Of a stretch of DNA of 64,000 nt, positions 1 through 13,009 are shown in pieces. The notes under the pieces are model-generated. The model worked only from the letters and a program-made list of their open reading frames with translations, searched no databases and was not told where the DNA came from. The position numbers were made by a program, and so were the translations under genes. The DNA comes from Sycobia sp. Sy_11 (lineage: Eukaryota > Arthropoda > Insecta > Hymenoptera > Epichrysomallidae): positions 1,245,001 through 1,309,000 of the forward strand of contig JACCIC010000002.1 of the NCBI GenBank assembly GCA_018907035.1, given 5' to 3'. Each line of letters starts with the position of its first letter. Position 1 is the first letter of the stretch.

Positions 1-639
1 ATTATTACTTTAAAATAACGCGCGATGAATAAAGTATTGTATTATAGTTACCTGAAGCATTCATAAGAATCCGATGTAAAATAAATAAAAAAAAGCTTTG
101 GAAAACAGTGCCGGAATATTTTAAGACACTTATTTCGTAATCCGTTCTAAGCCGTAAAAAGTAGGGAAAAAAGTCCATCGACAGTGAGAAATACGCAAAA
201 ACCTTGAGAGGTAAAGTGGCAAAGTAAAAGCAGCAAAATACCCTGCACATTTATATATTTCATTTTCACTAAGTTTCGGGGACTTGTTTTATAATTATTC
301 TCTATTTTGTAAGATAGTTTTGTCTAAGCTAGATTTTTAAAAAACTTTAAAATTTTTAAATAATTTTATCAGGCTATTCGATAATTACACATTCTATGGG
401 TAAGAGAATAGTTATTTTGAAGTATAATTTTTTGTAAACAATAGCGATTGCACTCGTCATACAAGAGATTAACTCGACATCGTACTATTTGGGCATCTTT
501 GTTCTGGTTTAGTAAATCGTATATTAGAAATAGATTCTAATAATCGTTCAAAAAATTGCGTTTTACTATTATTCAACAATGATATTCGAAGCATACTGAC
601 GAGACCTATCGATCCCTTGATCAAGTCGAAATATTGGTA

Positions 640-1000
640 AAATTTAAACTTTTTCTGTCGGATTTCTGGATCGCTTTCACCAGGAAGTTTTTTCTTCGTC
701 CACGTCTCCGAGCCGGGGAATCCCCGACGACGATTGTCGAGGCAGCGGGGGCTCGTAAAAAAGTGCCGTGGCACTGGTCCTTCCGAAGTATTTCGCAGAA
801 CTTATATTGTACCGTCCCTCCTCCCCCCCATCGACCATCCCAGAAGCTCAGATAAAAAAAGCACTTTAAATTTCCGATACGGCACGGAGATACCGGCGCT
901 CCTCGGATAGAGAATCGGCGGATAAGGGGGGAGAGGAAGATTTCGCGAGTCCGCCCAGATGTACAATGAATGGTGAAATTATTTCCACGAGGAAAAAAAA
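640..1000. other. GC-rich intronic island
   Basis: GC- and CpG-rich block between AT-rich flanks, with a C/T-rich tract around 808-840. Open frames on both strands overlap it and none looks coding. It could be a conserved noncoding element; only cross-species alignment could show that. Confidence 0.35.
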
Positions 1001-2649
1001 AGGGAAAGAAAGAAAGAAAAAGGACGAAAAAACGAAAATGAAAGGGAGGAATCACTTACAGCGGATATTCATATCGATATCGAAGCTCGGTTATACGGGA
1101 AAAAAAAATCTATTCTTTTGGAATAGCGATGCGCGCGATTTGCATTGCTAAATTTCAATAACGGATTTATTTCGATTCACTGGGCAGAAAGAGCCGAATT
1201 CCCCGCCCGCCTCTCCGAGGCGAGGATTCAGATATGGTTTTGTGCGTACAAAGTGCGGATTTACGCGAAACTGTCTTTGCTTAATTGAATCTTGGCAAAA
1301 TGTCAAATAGGGAAATAGGCACGCTCGTGTATCAGCTTTTCTTAAAATCTGCGACGGAGTCAAAAAAGAAAGAAAAAAAGATTCACCATTATCGGTTTGA
1401 AAGGGACTTCAAGATTCAGCTTCGTACTTTAACTAGATACCTTCGCCCGTATCGTTGATTATCAGGATTGCATTAGGGCACGCTTAAGAAGAATCGCAGA
1501 AATTACGTATTGATGAATATTGCACGAGCCGATCGTCCCCCGGATGATTATATCGAAGTCACATTTACAGAGATAAAGATAAGAATGAAGGAAGGATTAG
1601 GATTTGCATTGTATTGCATTGTAGAGATGTAGGCAGACGAAACATTTGAATTATCTGCTTTCTTAATCTGCCTTTATCGAAGACTCAATGAAATGTATTA
1701 GGTTAGTATTCAAGCGCAGTCATTGTTCTTCTGTCGTATTTCAGACTATCAAGAAGAAAAATTATGTAGATTAAAGAGAGTATATAAGGAATATGTAGAA
1801 AAACTACAAAAGGATAAGTCTCCAACATAAAAGTCAAGAATTCCAGAAACTGGAATAAGAAATTAACAATGCAATCTCTTGCAATACAGTTCATCAGAAT
1901 CATGTCTAATGAAACATAGAAAGTTATATTAAAGTACTTCATACACAAAGCATTCATTATATATTTTTTGAAACATAACTAAGTAGGTATTGATTTAGTT
2001 ATGAACGCATATTTTAACAATCAATTCATTGTCAGTATATGAAGTAAGCCACAAACCGTTGCTTTAGAAATCTGAAAATAGCTTGGTCGCTTAACTAACC
2101 GTCGTCAGTTAAAATAAATATAATTTTAATTCCTTCGTTGTCTATCTTGACAATAATTTGCAAATAGTGAAAGAAACATAGAAATTTCAGATATTTTCAC
2201 TGTTCAATTGATTGCTTGAGGCTAATAAGGACTTAAACTTTAGCTAATTATAATTTATTACAACGGCCTTTATGAAAAGCAAGAAAAACGCAAATTAAAT
2301 TGTATACAGCGGTATTTATTGTTGGTTAGACATAACTCGAAAATTATTTAGCGGCTTTTAGCTTTTCAGACGTCGTTGAAGAAAATGGCATTTTCATCAG
2401 TCAAATTTTAACTCAACTTCATCCCAAACCTTCTTACTCATCCTGTAAATTATCACGAAATTCCTTGAAATCCTCATTTGACATCCATTGTATGCAGGAT
2501 GTCCTATAAATTTCGACACATTATTCGGTTTTATCCTCGTTAAATAATCAGACAGTTACCCTGAATTTTGTAAGCTGCTTCCTCCTTCGTTTACACGTAT
2601 ATGGATGATATACATATATAATACATTGTTACATAGACGAAACGTGCAA

Positions 2650-3430
2650 GGGAAAACTATCGCTTGAAATTCCGCCTCTGCACGGAGCGGGCGCAATAAG
2701 GGGCGGGGCTGGTGGCGCAAAATCCTATTTGTTTGCCCTATTGGCCTCCCTTTGAGACACGGAGGAACGCGCCCGAAAAAGGGTCCTTTCATAAGCCCTC
2801 CCTTTGACAGATGAGACAAAGGAAAATAAAACGAAATTCAAGCCCGCATCGATCGACGCGCCGGAGCCCAAAGCACATAGAGCATTATAAATATGTATTA
2901 TATCGGCCCTGCCGGAAATCGAGAATGACGCGTTTGATTCGCGCGTCGAACGAGGGCGCAATTATATTTGAATCTTTCAATATTATTCGGATATTTCCGA
3001 CGGCGGATGCCTCCCACCGAAATGCGCGAGCATCGTATTCTCGACGCTGTTACCTGCGTATATATACATATATATGTAACACGAATTGTCTCAGCCCCGA
3101 TTATTGGAGACGTTCCAATTCCGCGGCGACGACGCGCGACGCACACGACGGAGTGAGTGCAATCGCGAGCCTAGCGGTGACAAAGGCAATCTGCACTCCC
3201 TCCCACCCTTCCACTCGCTATCTCTACCACCACCACCAGGCCCTGGCTCCTCTGTCCGCGAATCACCAGGAATCCGCGCACTACGGCCGGGGTGCGTCCT
3301 CGGCGAATCATTAGCCAGCTCATTTGTCGGGGATACATCATATACGCCTATCCATCCACCCCCCCCCCTGCGTTCCGACTAAATGTAGTGCGCGGCCGAT
3401 TATTAACGAGGAGGGAAATTTCACCTCGGG
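2650..3430. other. Large GC-rich intronic island
   Basis: About 780 bp of CpG-rich sequence holding a C run near 3359-3368 and pyrimidine-rich stretches at 3190-3250. Several frames are open on both strands, the longest 2811-3314 (+). This is expected where stop codons are rare, and no domain or motif is visible in any of them. Confidence 0.35.
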
Positions 3431-4489
3431 TTCGGATGATACTTGAAATTACGGCGAAGTCTGACGAATGTGAAAATCCATAGGTTGCTCCTTTCCAGCG
3501 AATTGATAACATAAAGAATTGATCTTCAGGCCTCATTGTCCGGATATGGAATTAACCGAAAATTTAATTAATTAAATCGTCCTTTCAGCTACACTGTCAC
3601 AATGTCAACGTCGCGGAATAAGTAGGAACTAAAGTATTAACCAGCTTGGTCGAGTTATTCTCAAATTATAACCCTCCTTGCTTATCATATACTTTCAAAA
3701 TATTACGTGTATTCTTCATTTTTTATATTTCCAAATTATTTATATTTCATTGCGTTTCAAAACAAGGTGTTACTTTAAAGTCCTTTCTTAAATTTTCGAT
3801 GGATCGCTCGAAATATATACTAAGCAAGTTTAATATTTCGTGAAATAAGTTTATTATAGACATACTATTTTCTTCGTTACTAAAGTAAAAAATATTCCAT
3901 AGAAATATAAAGTTCAGCAAAAACAGTAAGACGATGAAAAAAACACGGATACAAAGAAGATTCCAGTATATCTCTATTCATTTTTTACACAAGATAGATC
4001 GTGTTGGCCGATCTCCTGTTGTGAGGTAAATGCTATATTCTATTGTGCAAAATCTTAAGCACGATTAAACTTTTTCATACCAAAATAAAGCAGGTAGAAT
4101 TCGGACTGCGGTCTTTTAAAAGTTTTAACACTCAAACTCTATACAAAATCTCTGAAAGATAAAAAATTTTCGCTGAATACTTTGTAGAATAGTAACAAAA
4201 GAAATACATATTCCGTCATCTGTTTCAATCTAATGAAATTTCAGCAGTTTCATAATCTCCCTTCATTGTGATCAATGGGATAATTGTAGAATTTTATAGT
4301 TCGATGAATTTTATTTTTTCGTACAAACAGTTTTGGTTTTTCAGAAAAACAAAAAACAAAATTTTTCTTCGTCGATAAAAATAAATATTATTTATATTAA
4401 GGACAAATTTTGTTCTCCGCAATTTTTCGAAATTTCGTTAAAAGTCAAAATCTTCGATCTAAGTTCAATTTCTTAGAAAGGGGCTCTCA

Positions 4490-4760
4490 CGAGCTCGCCT
4501 AAAATCGTTTACGTCCACGACTTTCCATTCCTTATTCAGACAGTGAAGCTTGACAAAAAGGTGGAGGCGGAGGTCGATGAAAATTCGATACCGCCCCCTT
4601 CCTTACCCAACGGCCCTCGAGCGAGGGATAAAGGCGACCACCCGGACTGACTGAATCTGCCGTCTCTCATTTTTTTTTTTTTTTTTTTTGCTTTTTCAAG
4701 CAAGAACATAGAAAGTTTAACCGAGCCATAGGGAGAGGAGAGGGGGGGGGAGAAAGATTT
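4490..4760. other. GC-rich island with T20 and G-run homopolymers
   Basis: A CpG-containing block ends in a 20-nt T run (4670-4689) and, 50 nt on, a G run at about 4742-4750. Such paired homopolymers recur at other islands in this window. No coding frame is supported. Confidence 0.4.
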
Positions 4761-4819
4761 TCAACGCCTCCATAAATTGCATATACGGCCTTTTTGGATT
4801 TAGAGGCCATTTATACATG

Positions 4820-4881
<62 letters not shown>
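4820..4881. repeat. (TA)n microsatellite
   Basis: Nearly uninterrupted TA dinucleotide tract of about 55-60 bp, immediately upstream of the perfect palindrome at 4905-4932. Confidence 0.97.
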
Positions 4882-4885
<4 letters not shown>

Positions 4886-4904
4886 CATCTTTCAAATTCG
4901 GATT

Positions 4905-4932
4905 TGACAGTAAAAAAATTTTTTTACTGTCA
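4905..4932. repeat. Perfect 28-bp palindrome
   Basis: TGACAGT followed by seven A, then seven T and ACTGTCA: each half is the exact reverse complement of the other. Outside the perfect core, TTTCAAA-like sequence lies on the left and TTTTGAAA on the right, suggesting a longer, decayed inverted repeat. Confidence 0.95.
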
Positions 4933-7053
4933 TTTTGAAACTGAATTTTATGTTGGATGTAAAAATACTATGCTTCGACGAATATTTCATTCACAATCCA
5001 GTAATATAAATTCAATACGACAAAAATTTTAATAATTAACGTTCTTTTCAATTATTTCACTCTTAATTTGAATAAAGTATTTCACATGTACTAGTTAAAT
5101 CTCAAAGAAAATAATAATAATCTGGTTGATTAATAAAAGATTAATTTTCATATGTTCAGGAATTTGATAAAATATCATAAAGTGAAAATTAACTGATATT
5201 CAAATGAACAGGATTTATAATCAATTCATAGTATATTTTGGGATGAAAATAAAATATATCAAATTATTCACTTGAACGAATAAATAAAAATATGGGAAGA
5301 CTATAGTAGTTTATTCGAATTAATCTTAAAACTAGTAGGCTTACAGATTACAGCTTTCAATTTCCTCAAGTAAGCAAATGAAAATGTCATTGCAAAAATT
5401 TTTATTACAAGTACGTATTGTATTAAAAAAATGCGAAACAATAAGATCGAAGGCATTTTCACCCTTCCTCATCCTGCCGAACAACGCTTGTAGGATGTCA
5501 ACTTTATTTCATCTATTATACTTCTGATGTATCTCCACGCCAATAAAGCGTTCATAATTTTATATATTATAAAATTTCCGAAGACTGAAGAGATTCTCCA
5601 TAATATTGAATATTAACTTTCGAAGCTGTACCGTTATGATTGGGTAATCGACATGCAAGAAATGCGATCTTCTTATGAATTTTTAATAATGCGCTCGATG
5701 AGACTTTGATAACATTACATCTCTGTGAGGCTCTGTTTTCTTGATCACAATATTTCAGCATATGATAAGAATACATAGATTTTTCCAAAACGTTCATATT
5801 GACTAATTTTTGAGGATTTTTGGGCAAAGAATAGGATGTTTACCTCAAAAAGAAAGGCCCCACCATGTATACTTGTCATCATATTGAATATCTTTAATAC
5901 GATGATGGCTTTTTGTTGGATGCTTGAAAGGGAAAATAGAAGAAAAGAGAGGAAATGTTTGGAAAGAAGTTCGAAACCAATGCTGGTGAGATTGCTCGAA
6001 GATACGATAGTTCATTACAAAACGGAACGACAGAAGCAGAAGGAATATCTTTTCTTATCGGCGAATGATGCTTACGTCTTCTTTCATCCACCCTCATCTC
6101 CCCTCGGACTTCTAAAGTCTGCAGTTCTGTGTATCTCCGTGAGGCAATTTACCGGAATTTATAGATTATTGGCCTTTGTGTAAAAGCAATATAGCGTGAC
6201 AGACTGAGCCCAACTTTGCATTTTCATTCAAAGCTTCTAAATACATAAATATGCATCGTATAGATGCAGTCTTCTGTACTGCACAATGGTATTTTGAATT
6301 AATCTTCATAGTGTTATTGTAAATGAAGAATCCGCATGAGCGAGAATTCGAATTAACTGATATACTCGTATTTCGTTATACATTTGAGATTGATCCATCC
6401 TTACTATGGTTATTTTAATACTAATTGCATTTATTCAGTAATGCCATCGGCCAACTTGTAAAAATTCTGTAGGATATTATATCAGATATTTTTAGTTATT
6501 GGCGTATTAGACTAATGTATTTAAGACTTGATAGTTCTAAATAGTAATAGCCTAAATAATATGAAATACTCGGTAGTCGATTTAGTTTATCTAATCGTCG
6601 TTAAAATCAGTATATTCGGATGCATCGATATACATTTGGCCCAGGATTATAATAAAGTGTGGTAACAGATTTGTCTCGAAAATCGTGCCCTGTTCATCGA
6701 ACAAACATTCTGTTTCCTATATTGATACTGGTTGGATGACCGACATAACCTATAAATAACATCAATTATTTACTAAACTGTCGAAGCTCTTTTACTTCTT
6801 GACGAAAGGAACATTTATTCAAATATGCTCCACCAACCGTGAAGTGTCATTAGTAAGGAATGCCAAACTTCTTCAGTATTCCAACTAATTAATCAATTTC
6901 TTGCCAATGCGTCGATCTTCGTACCCCATGAAGGTCCAAAAGGTAAGCATCTGTCCACGAACTACTCTATAGTTCGCATTCTACAGACGACTTTCTTTCA
7001 TCAGCTGGGCAACAGTGCTAATTACGTAATGCTATATTACATTGGAGTAGAAG

Positions 7054-7054
<1 letters not shown>

Positions 7055-7101
<47 letters not shown>
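7055..7101. repeat. (TA)n microsatellite
   Basis: TA dinucleotide tract of about 46 bp bordering a GC-rich island at 7110-7370. Confidence 0.97.
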
Positions 7102-7106
<5 letters not shown>

Positions 7107-7109
7107 AGA

Positions 7110-7370
7110 AGGTAATTGCATCTCGTGCCCGCGTGCGAAGAGATTCGCAAGCCCGCTCGTTGCAGCAATCGTTATTTGAGAAAAGCAGCGTCGAGCTTTA
7201 ATTCCAGGTGCCAATCAGGAGGGTAGAAAAGCGATTAGCGGGTGTCCAGCGCAAGCTCAAGCGAATTTCTTGCGCAGAGGCATCGACGCAATCGACATGT
7301 CAAAGCGGGATTTTTGCGCCGGTCAAAGTGAGAATTCGCGTGTACGAGGAAGAAACCGTGAAAGTTTTTT
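7110..7370. other. GC-rich intronic island
   Basis: CpG-containing block directly after a TA tract. Nothing coding is recognisable; short open frames are present on both strands only. Confidence 0.3.
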
Positions 7371-8149
7371 AGGCTACGCGAACGGAATGACTAAAAACAA
7401 ATGAATGAGGTAGTCCAATATCTGAGTTTTAAGTTAAATTTTACCTTTAGCCGAGCGAATTTTTGATTTTTAGAATTATAAATGAAAGTACAGATTAGAG
7501 TATAAAAATCTAATTATCTGATTGCCATCGGCTGTTCCATCGTCAGGGAAAGGAAAAATTGTCTTCTCAGTAGTTTATTTACGTCCTCCAGTGTTTCACT
7601 ATTATAAAGTTCACATTCGCATATGACATAAGTCAAATTTGCTTCCCCCTGGTGACATTGACGAAGCGGATTTTTTTTTTTTAGAAACAAAATCTAAAAA
7701 CGCATAAAGTTCATATTGATTTCATAGTTAAATCAGTATAAGTTGTTAAATATAAAAATACAATGTGTCGCCTTAGGAAGTTAAGACCGATTGGGATATA
7801 TCTGTTGGAAAGGTCTCAGAAGATTAATCATGATCTCGTAGAAATTCTCAAAGGATCAAAATATTCAGAAGCAGCCGTTTGAGCGCTATTGTACGTGCGA
7901 AAAGTACAGCTAACTTTCCATTTTCGGAATTCATCCCCGAACATTGACAAAATTGAGAAGAAACTTGATATCTTTACTCTATATACTTGGATTTTTCAAG
8001 TGAAATAATTATCAGCACCCCCAACCCCCCAGTTAACCTCTCTGTCGAGTATCGTAATACAGACGAATATTATGTAGACGATACCTCAATTCGCGACTGA
8101 AACATCATATTAAGAGCCAGTCGACCGGGTATTCCGAATCCATCGAGCT

Positions 8150-8420
8150 TAATTGCAAATGTAATCCCTCTGGCGAATTCAAAGTGTACCCCTAGTGCGT
8201 TACACCGCGGCGGATGGGGGCGGGCATCGCGCGGCCCTGACCTCTTTCTCTCTATCTCTCTCCGTCTCCCTCGCTCTCTCTCTCTCCCCCTATTTCCTTG
8301 ACCCACCATTCGGCCACTTCGTCGCGCGCCCTCGCGCCTCGGACTGTCAAAAGCAGTTCTATATTATAGCACCGGGCATCGTCCAATCCTTCGCCTATAT
8401 ATATATGGCGAGTCCGCCAC
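8150..8420. other. GC-rich island with CT-rich core
   Basis: CpG-rich flanks surround an impure CT tract at about 8240-8290. Open frames there are low-complexity Ser-Leu translations of the tract and are not genes. Confidence 0.35.
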
Positions 8421-9053
8421 TTTAAGCTTTTAATGCTAGAGAGCTTAGGGACATATTTATGGGGGAATGAAAGTTCCCTGTTTGAAATTTCCATTGGGGC
8501 TATATTCGTTTGTTTTGAGAAGACTCGCTTTGTAAAACGAAATTGGTACTTGTAACGCATTCTCTATATTTCTATTATTGTTTTTTAGATTCCATGACGT
8601 TTAAGGAACGGATTAAAAAGATACTTAATTTTATAATTGTCACTATTTAGACAAAAATTATCTATCGACTGTCGATTGAGCGTTAGAGATTCGATACGAC
8701 AATCACAAATATCCAGAAATTCATCATCGGAAACGCGCAAAATATTGGAATAATATTCGACGATCGATTTCGATAAATATGTTTTATTATGAATCCCAGA
8801 ATAAGCAAAATGATCTTAATAATGGAATGCCTCGTGAAATCCAAAGAAAATTATAGTCATAGCGATGTATATTAAGCTAAGCTGCAAGAAAATTTTACAA
8901 CCATCTCACACTTGATCGATGTGTCATGTAACTTTATTGATGTAATAGATATACGATCTTAAATACAATAGTTTAATTAAGAATATGAAATACAAGAGTT
9001 TTTATTATTTAACACAATGTTCTCATTTACATATATGGTTTAATATATAATTA

Positions 9054-9054
<1 letters not shown>

Positions 9055-9101
<47 letters not shown>
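9055..9101. repeat. (TA)n microsatellite
   Basis: TA tract of about 46 bp inside a very AT-rich stretch with smaller TA runs on both sides (9035-9135). Confidence 0.97.
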
Positions 9102-9103
<2 letters not shown>

Positions 9104-9879
9104 TTTATTTATATATAGTTAATTATATATATAAGTTACTATATCGATGTCAAATTAGAAAGTAAAAGTTTCTATTGACGTACAGTTTTTGAGAGCTATA
9201 GAGTTAAGATTCATAGAAGAATCTCGCTGATGAAAAAACGAGTTTGAATTAGAAGACAGTTCATTTTAGAGTTCATTAGAACAGAAATTTTATTTTTATT
9301 ATATCACATTTGATGTTCTTGAGTGGACAGTTTTACTTTATACTAGTTTTTTATTAGATCTATTTAATTAAAATTTTACTGTACACTTGGTGAAACATAA
9401 TTAATAATTAATATTAATACTCTAAAATACTTAGGAAGTTTAAAACTTATCCAAGAGAATTTATTTATTTATTCTACTTAAGTATATTAATAATAAGTAT
9501 TGTACTATAGTGACTTCACAGATGATGATATATATTCTTAAATTGTAATACAGATAATGCTGTGGAGAAGTATTTCATAACCCGCATTCTTAGTTATTAA
9601 TTTTATAAAACGTAAGAAAGTGAAGAAAAATCAGTAAGATATTTTTCATATACTAGATAATTTTCTCATCTAGGACACGGAAATGGATTCCTTATTACTT
9701 TCACATTATTAACTCGGCGCAGCGAAAAATTGACACTCGAAGTATTTCACAGCAGATAGGTATAGTATTCCCGTGAGTTATAAAAAGAAAAGTAAAATTC
9801 TGCGAACGGCTCGCTGTTGGCAGTAATTTGGGAATGGGATGGTACAATAATAAAAAAAAAAACACGTAAACATCGCTTG

Positions 9880-10160
9880 TACTCATCGCGTCGGGCGATG
9901 GAGCGACAAAATTACTCGCCCACCGTTTTTGTCCGCGGCTCAAAGAGAGCGTGGAAACGATTACGCGCGTTGCCGCGAGCGCACGAGTGAAGCATACGGG
10001 GGGGGGGCGGGATTCGGGGGTCCATTTAAATCACCCAGTCGGGATTATAATAAAAACGGGGACCGGCGAGTCGATCGTTCGCGATGGATTGCAATGGATG
10101 TAACACGGTGTACATTTACAGCGGCCGAAGAAATTTTCCGAAGGTTCGAAGTTCCGTGAT
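9880..10160. other. GC-rich island with G10 run
   Basis: CpG-rich block containing ten or more consecutive G at about 9998-10007 followed by CGGG and GGGGG, a possible G-quadruplex on the sense strand. It lies 0.7-1.0 kb upstream of exon A. Confidence 0.4.
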
Positions 10161-10737
10161 CTGCCTCATTTACTAGACGAAAAAAAAGATAATTGTACGT
10201 ATGGATATTACAGTGGAAATTGGCGCAAATTGTACCTTGATAGTAAAAAGACAAACTCATAAAACGTACATGTTTCGATGCTGAACAAATATAGGTATTC
10301 TTAAGGTTAGTCTAAATTGTCAAAAGGTCGATAAGTCATTGATCTAACGTGTTGAAAGTATGTACAAAGTAATCGCTATCATGTTTATTCTTTGTTATGT
10401 TTCTCACAAAAAAAATATAATATATATATATTAGAAAGACAAATTTAGGGACCATAACACATTGATTTTGGCAAGACCTACGGTCTTTATTTAAAAAGAC
10501 GTTTCAAATCTTAAAATTGTTCAATGGCTTCCAAGCGGTTTCAATGGCTTAACCGTGCACGTACAATCAGCGTCAATTTTTCACGGCGACATTCATAAGT
10601 GGTGTCCCAACAATACGTAAGATCACCGATCGAATTATCGCGCAGAGATCAGGTTTGAATATCGAGCTCAAGCGCGCCCGTCGATGAAGAATCGAGACTC
10701 GATAATCAATCCAAGGGTGCGCTTTAGCCGTGCCAAT

Positions 10738-10765
10738 TGGCTGGGGAGGGGGGGGAGGGGGTAAA
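10738..10765 (+). promoter_or_regulatory. G-rich motif upstream of exon A, potential G-quadruplex
   Basis: TTGGCTGGGG is followed by G runs of 4 (10743-10746), 8 (10748-10755) and 5 (10757-10761), then GTAAA. The long run can supply two G-tracts, so four tracts are available for a quadruplex in the nascent RNA. It ends about 130 nt before the exon A acceptor, where intronic G runs commonly act as splicing enhancers or silencers through hnRNP F/H-type proteins. Similar GGCTGGGG...GTAAA arrangements occur at 26310-26328 and 61395-61419. The regulatory role is inference. Confidence 0.45.
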
Positions 10766-10876
10766 CGATAAAAGTGCGCCCACGTAAACCGAGTCCGTCA
10801 CTGCCGAGAACGTCGAGAGGGACCCGAATGTTGTACAGCTACCTCAAAAAAAAAAAAAAAAAGAAAGAAAAAAATT

Positions 10877-10895
10877 GTTGTCCTCTCCTTCGCAG
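10877..10895 (+). promoter_or_regulatory. 3' splice site of exon A
   Basis: A pyrimidine-rich tract ends in cgcag immediately before exon A, the best of the three acceptors in the window. It is preceded at about 10846-10874 by an A-rich stretch (A18, then AAAG units) that could hinder or space out branch-point choice. Confidence 0.85.
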
Positions 10896-10982
10896 GGGTG
10901 ACCATCCTGCTGTCGCTGACGGTGTTCCTGAACCTCGTGGCCGAGAGCATGCCGACGACCTCGGACGCCGTCCCTCTAATAG
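10896..10982 (+). CDS. nAChRalpha6: nAChR alpha6 alternative M2 exon, variant A
   Basis: This 87-nt coding exon belongs to a ligand-gated cation channel subunit acting at neuronal synaptic membranes. It supplies most of pore helix M2 and the M2-M3 loop. Translation in phase gives (G)VTILLSLTVFLNLVAE followed by SMPTTSDAVPLI(G); the outer glycines are split codons. Counting the shared Gly as M2 position 4', it carries Thr6', gate Leu9', Val13' and Glu20', the expected pore pattern. It follows a good pyrimidine tract (tcctctccttcgcag) and ends at TAG|GTACAT. It is the first of three homologous exons, 22/28 residues identical to B and 19/28 to C. Subunit identity rests on the M2 exon bank, which is characteristic of insect alpha6. 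The neighbouring M1 and M3 exons are not visible, so alpha6 is very likely rather than proven. Confidence 0.95.
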
Positions 10983-10988
10983 GTACAT
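10983..10988 (+). promoter_or_regulatory. 5' splice site of exon A
   Basis: Donor GTACAT after exon bases TAG. Positions +4 to +6 do not match the usual AGT, so pairing to U1 snRNA is weak on the intron side. The GTAC start is shared by all three variant exons. Confidence 0.85.
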
Positions 10989-11041
10989 CCGGATATCTAT
11001 GATATAATAGTCGATGGCTCGTCGCCGGCATACTGCACCCC

Positions 11042-11063
11042 TGTGTGTGTTTTTTTTTTTTTG
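11042..11063 (+). promoter_or_regulatory. UG-repeat plus U-tract downstream of exon A
   Basis: (TG)4 runs into a T tract about 60 nt past the exon A donor. UG repeats and U tracts are typical binding sequence for CELF/Bruno-type and ELAV/TIA-type splicing factors respectively, so this is a reasonable local enhancer for a weak donor. The assignment is from motif type and position only. Confidence 0.4.
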
Positions 11064-13009
11064 TATATCTATACGTATGAATGCGTGCGCGCGTATGTGT
11101 ATACCTAGAAACACCTTCCACCTACACTTCTCTGTCTTTCTCGTCATTATGATCACGACACGTCTGTGGGGATTGCGCGCGCGTGCAGTCGCTCACAGAC
11201 AAACGCACAACTGCTCCACACCGGCGGCCTTTGTTAGATGTGCCGCCGACCATCAACCGCTCCGATTGTGCGGGCGAAGAGGGGCGGAGGCGGAGGTAAA
11301 GTTTCATTGCAACTGCAGCGCGGCTTTTCATAATTTTCTCTGCTTTTGTTGCTTCTCGATTATGTGATCGTTCGAGGATTAAGCGTAAACTAAATTCAAA
11401 TTGAAGCATATCAAGCCATTTTGATTACTAAGATTTTTTAAAGCTTACTAATCAAAAAGTTTTTCTACCTTTCGCGTTTCGTGAAGCCAAGAGAAATTTT
11501 TGAGTCGCTAAAATATTAATCTTCTTTTTTCCCTAAAAATTCAGATTCGTCGTAAAAATTTAATTTAGTTTTGAAAAAATTTCATTAAAAAAAGAACGAT
11601 TCTTTTCGTTTCTCCGTGAGCTTGAATTTTATTACACGATGAATCATCCACAAATGAATAAAATTGAATAGACAACGAGCCTTGGTAAACAGATGAAAAG
11701 TATAAGGATCGATTTTAAACTTTTCAACTCCAAAACTTGGCGCTTTCTTTCTCATGGAAGCAAAATATTTTTTATCGGTGAAAATAAATTTTCGATTTTT
11801 TCATGAATAATAAATATTATTCTTCATTTGTGGCTGAGCAGACCAAAAAAAAAAAAAAAAAAACTGAACAAAAAATATCGAATAGGATGGAGCAGTTGTA
11901 ATAAACTTGCAAATACCTCGAATAGCCCCGCACAAATGGAACTTTTCGTAATTTTAAAGCACACAACTATTTCCGTAGATGTACCAAGCAGTAAAATCCT
12001 CCAACATTATACGTGTAAATGTATTTCACTGAAACAAAAGGATATTTTATTTTTGTCAGAGGAATAATTCAACTTGAGCTCTTCCGTACAGAATTTTTTT
12101 TGCCGATACTTTTTTTTCCTTCTTAATGCCAAACCTTTTGTTTCAACTACGTCTCCTTACCAATAAAGCTCACTTCACCGATTTCGCCCAAACTTTTCAT
12201 AATTTTGACAAAAGAAAGAAACAAATGTGTACGATGTTTACGTATCAGTAGCGAAAAGCATTAATAGTGGATTTTATCAGTACGCAGAGGAATGAAAAGA
12301 AGCTTGTGTTTTACGTGATTAAGTGTAAAATTTATTTTATTAACGACACTTTGGCTGCTTTTCTGCACATTGGGATATCGTTACATAAAAGTAATGCGAC
12401 CATAAGCGTCGGCAGGATAATCTTAACTTTCAGTCATTACGCGAGAAAACGATGTAAATACTCGATATTGATTGAGCTATATTATATTTATAAGTTTTTA
12501 AAACGAGGTACTTCAAGTGTTTGAAGTAGTTTGACCAGCTCTTGAAAACTTTTTAATACGAAACTTTTGGACTGCAACGGGGCTACAATATCGACATCCG
12601 GCACAAAGAGTTAATGGAAGATTAGACTAGATATTACGACTAGGAAATTAGATTATTAATTTTTATTAGGAACTATTTTCTATTTAGCTAAATAAATACG
12701 AAAAACATTAGACTATAAACATTTTGTAGCACTTTCGTATCGATCCATAGTTTTGTAGTCAGTGATATAATAAATGACAACGTTGATTTTTAACATAGTT
12801 CTTAAAAAATTATGATTATAGTTACGAAACTTTAAGATTCCTCACGGCTTATTGCACCTTCCGTAATACACGTACGATTGATGAAAATAATTATTAACTG
12901 TATTTTTTTTACTTGGCTTTCGAAAAGAAAATCTCGAAGTTCTTCGAGCCAGTCCGGATTTTCGTCCCATACAGACGGAATTTCAGCAAATTAACGAATT
13001 AAATTAAAT

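Larger units (their letters stand above)
1..10895 (+). other. nAChRalpha6: Intron upstream of exon A (partial)
   Basis: This is intron sequence running into the exon A acceptor AG at 10894-10895. I looked by eye for the preceding exon, which should encode helix M1 and end in a Gly-Glu-Lys type M2 start, and did not find it. AT-rich stretches with no recognisable content are 1-640, 1000-2650, 3430-4480, 4890-7110, 7380-8150, 8430-9880 and 10160-10600. GC-rich islands are listed separately. Open frames such as 5836-6183 (+, 115 codons) and 2811-3314 (+, 167 codons) resemble no family I know and lack plausible coding character. That the whole block is a single intron is inferred from the exon phases downstream. 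Confidence 0.75.

Noticed and set aside
5836..6183. 115-codon plus-strand frame in fairly ordinary composition
   Set aside because: No recognisable domain, no neighbouring exon signals and no second line of evidence.
7406..7414. TGAGGTAGT, identical to the let-7 5' end
   Set aside because: Only nine bases match; the following sequence differs and no complementary arm forms a pre-miRNA hairpin.
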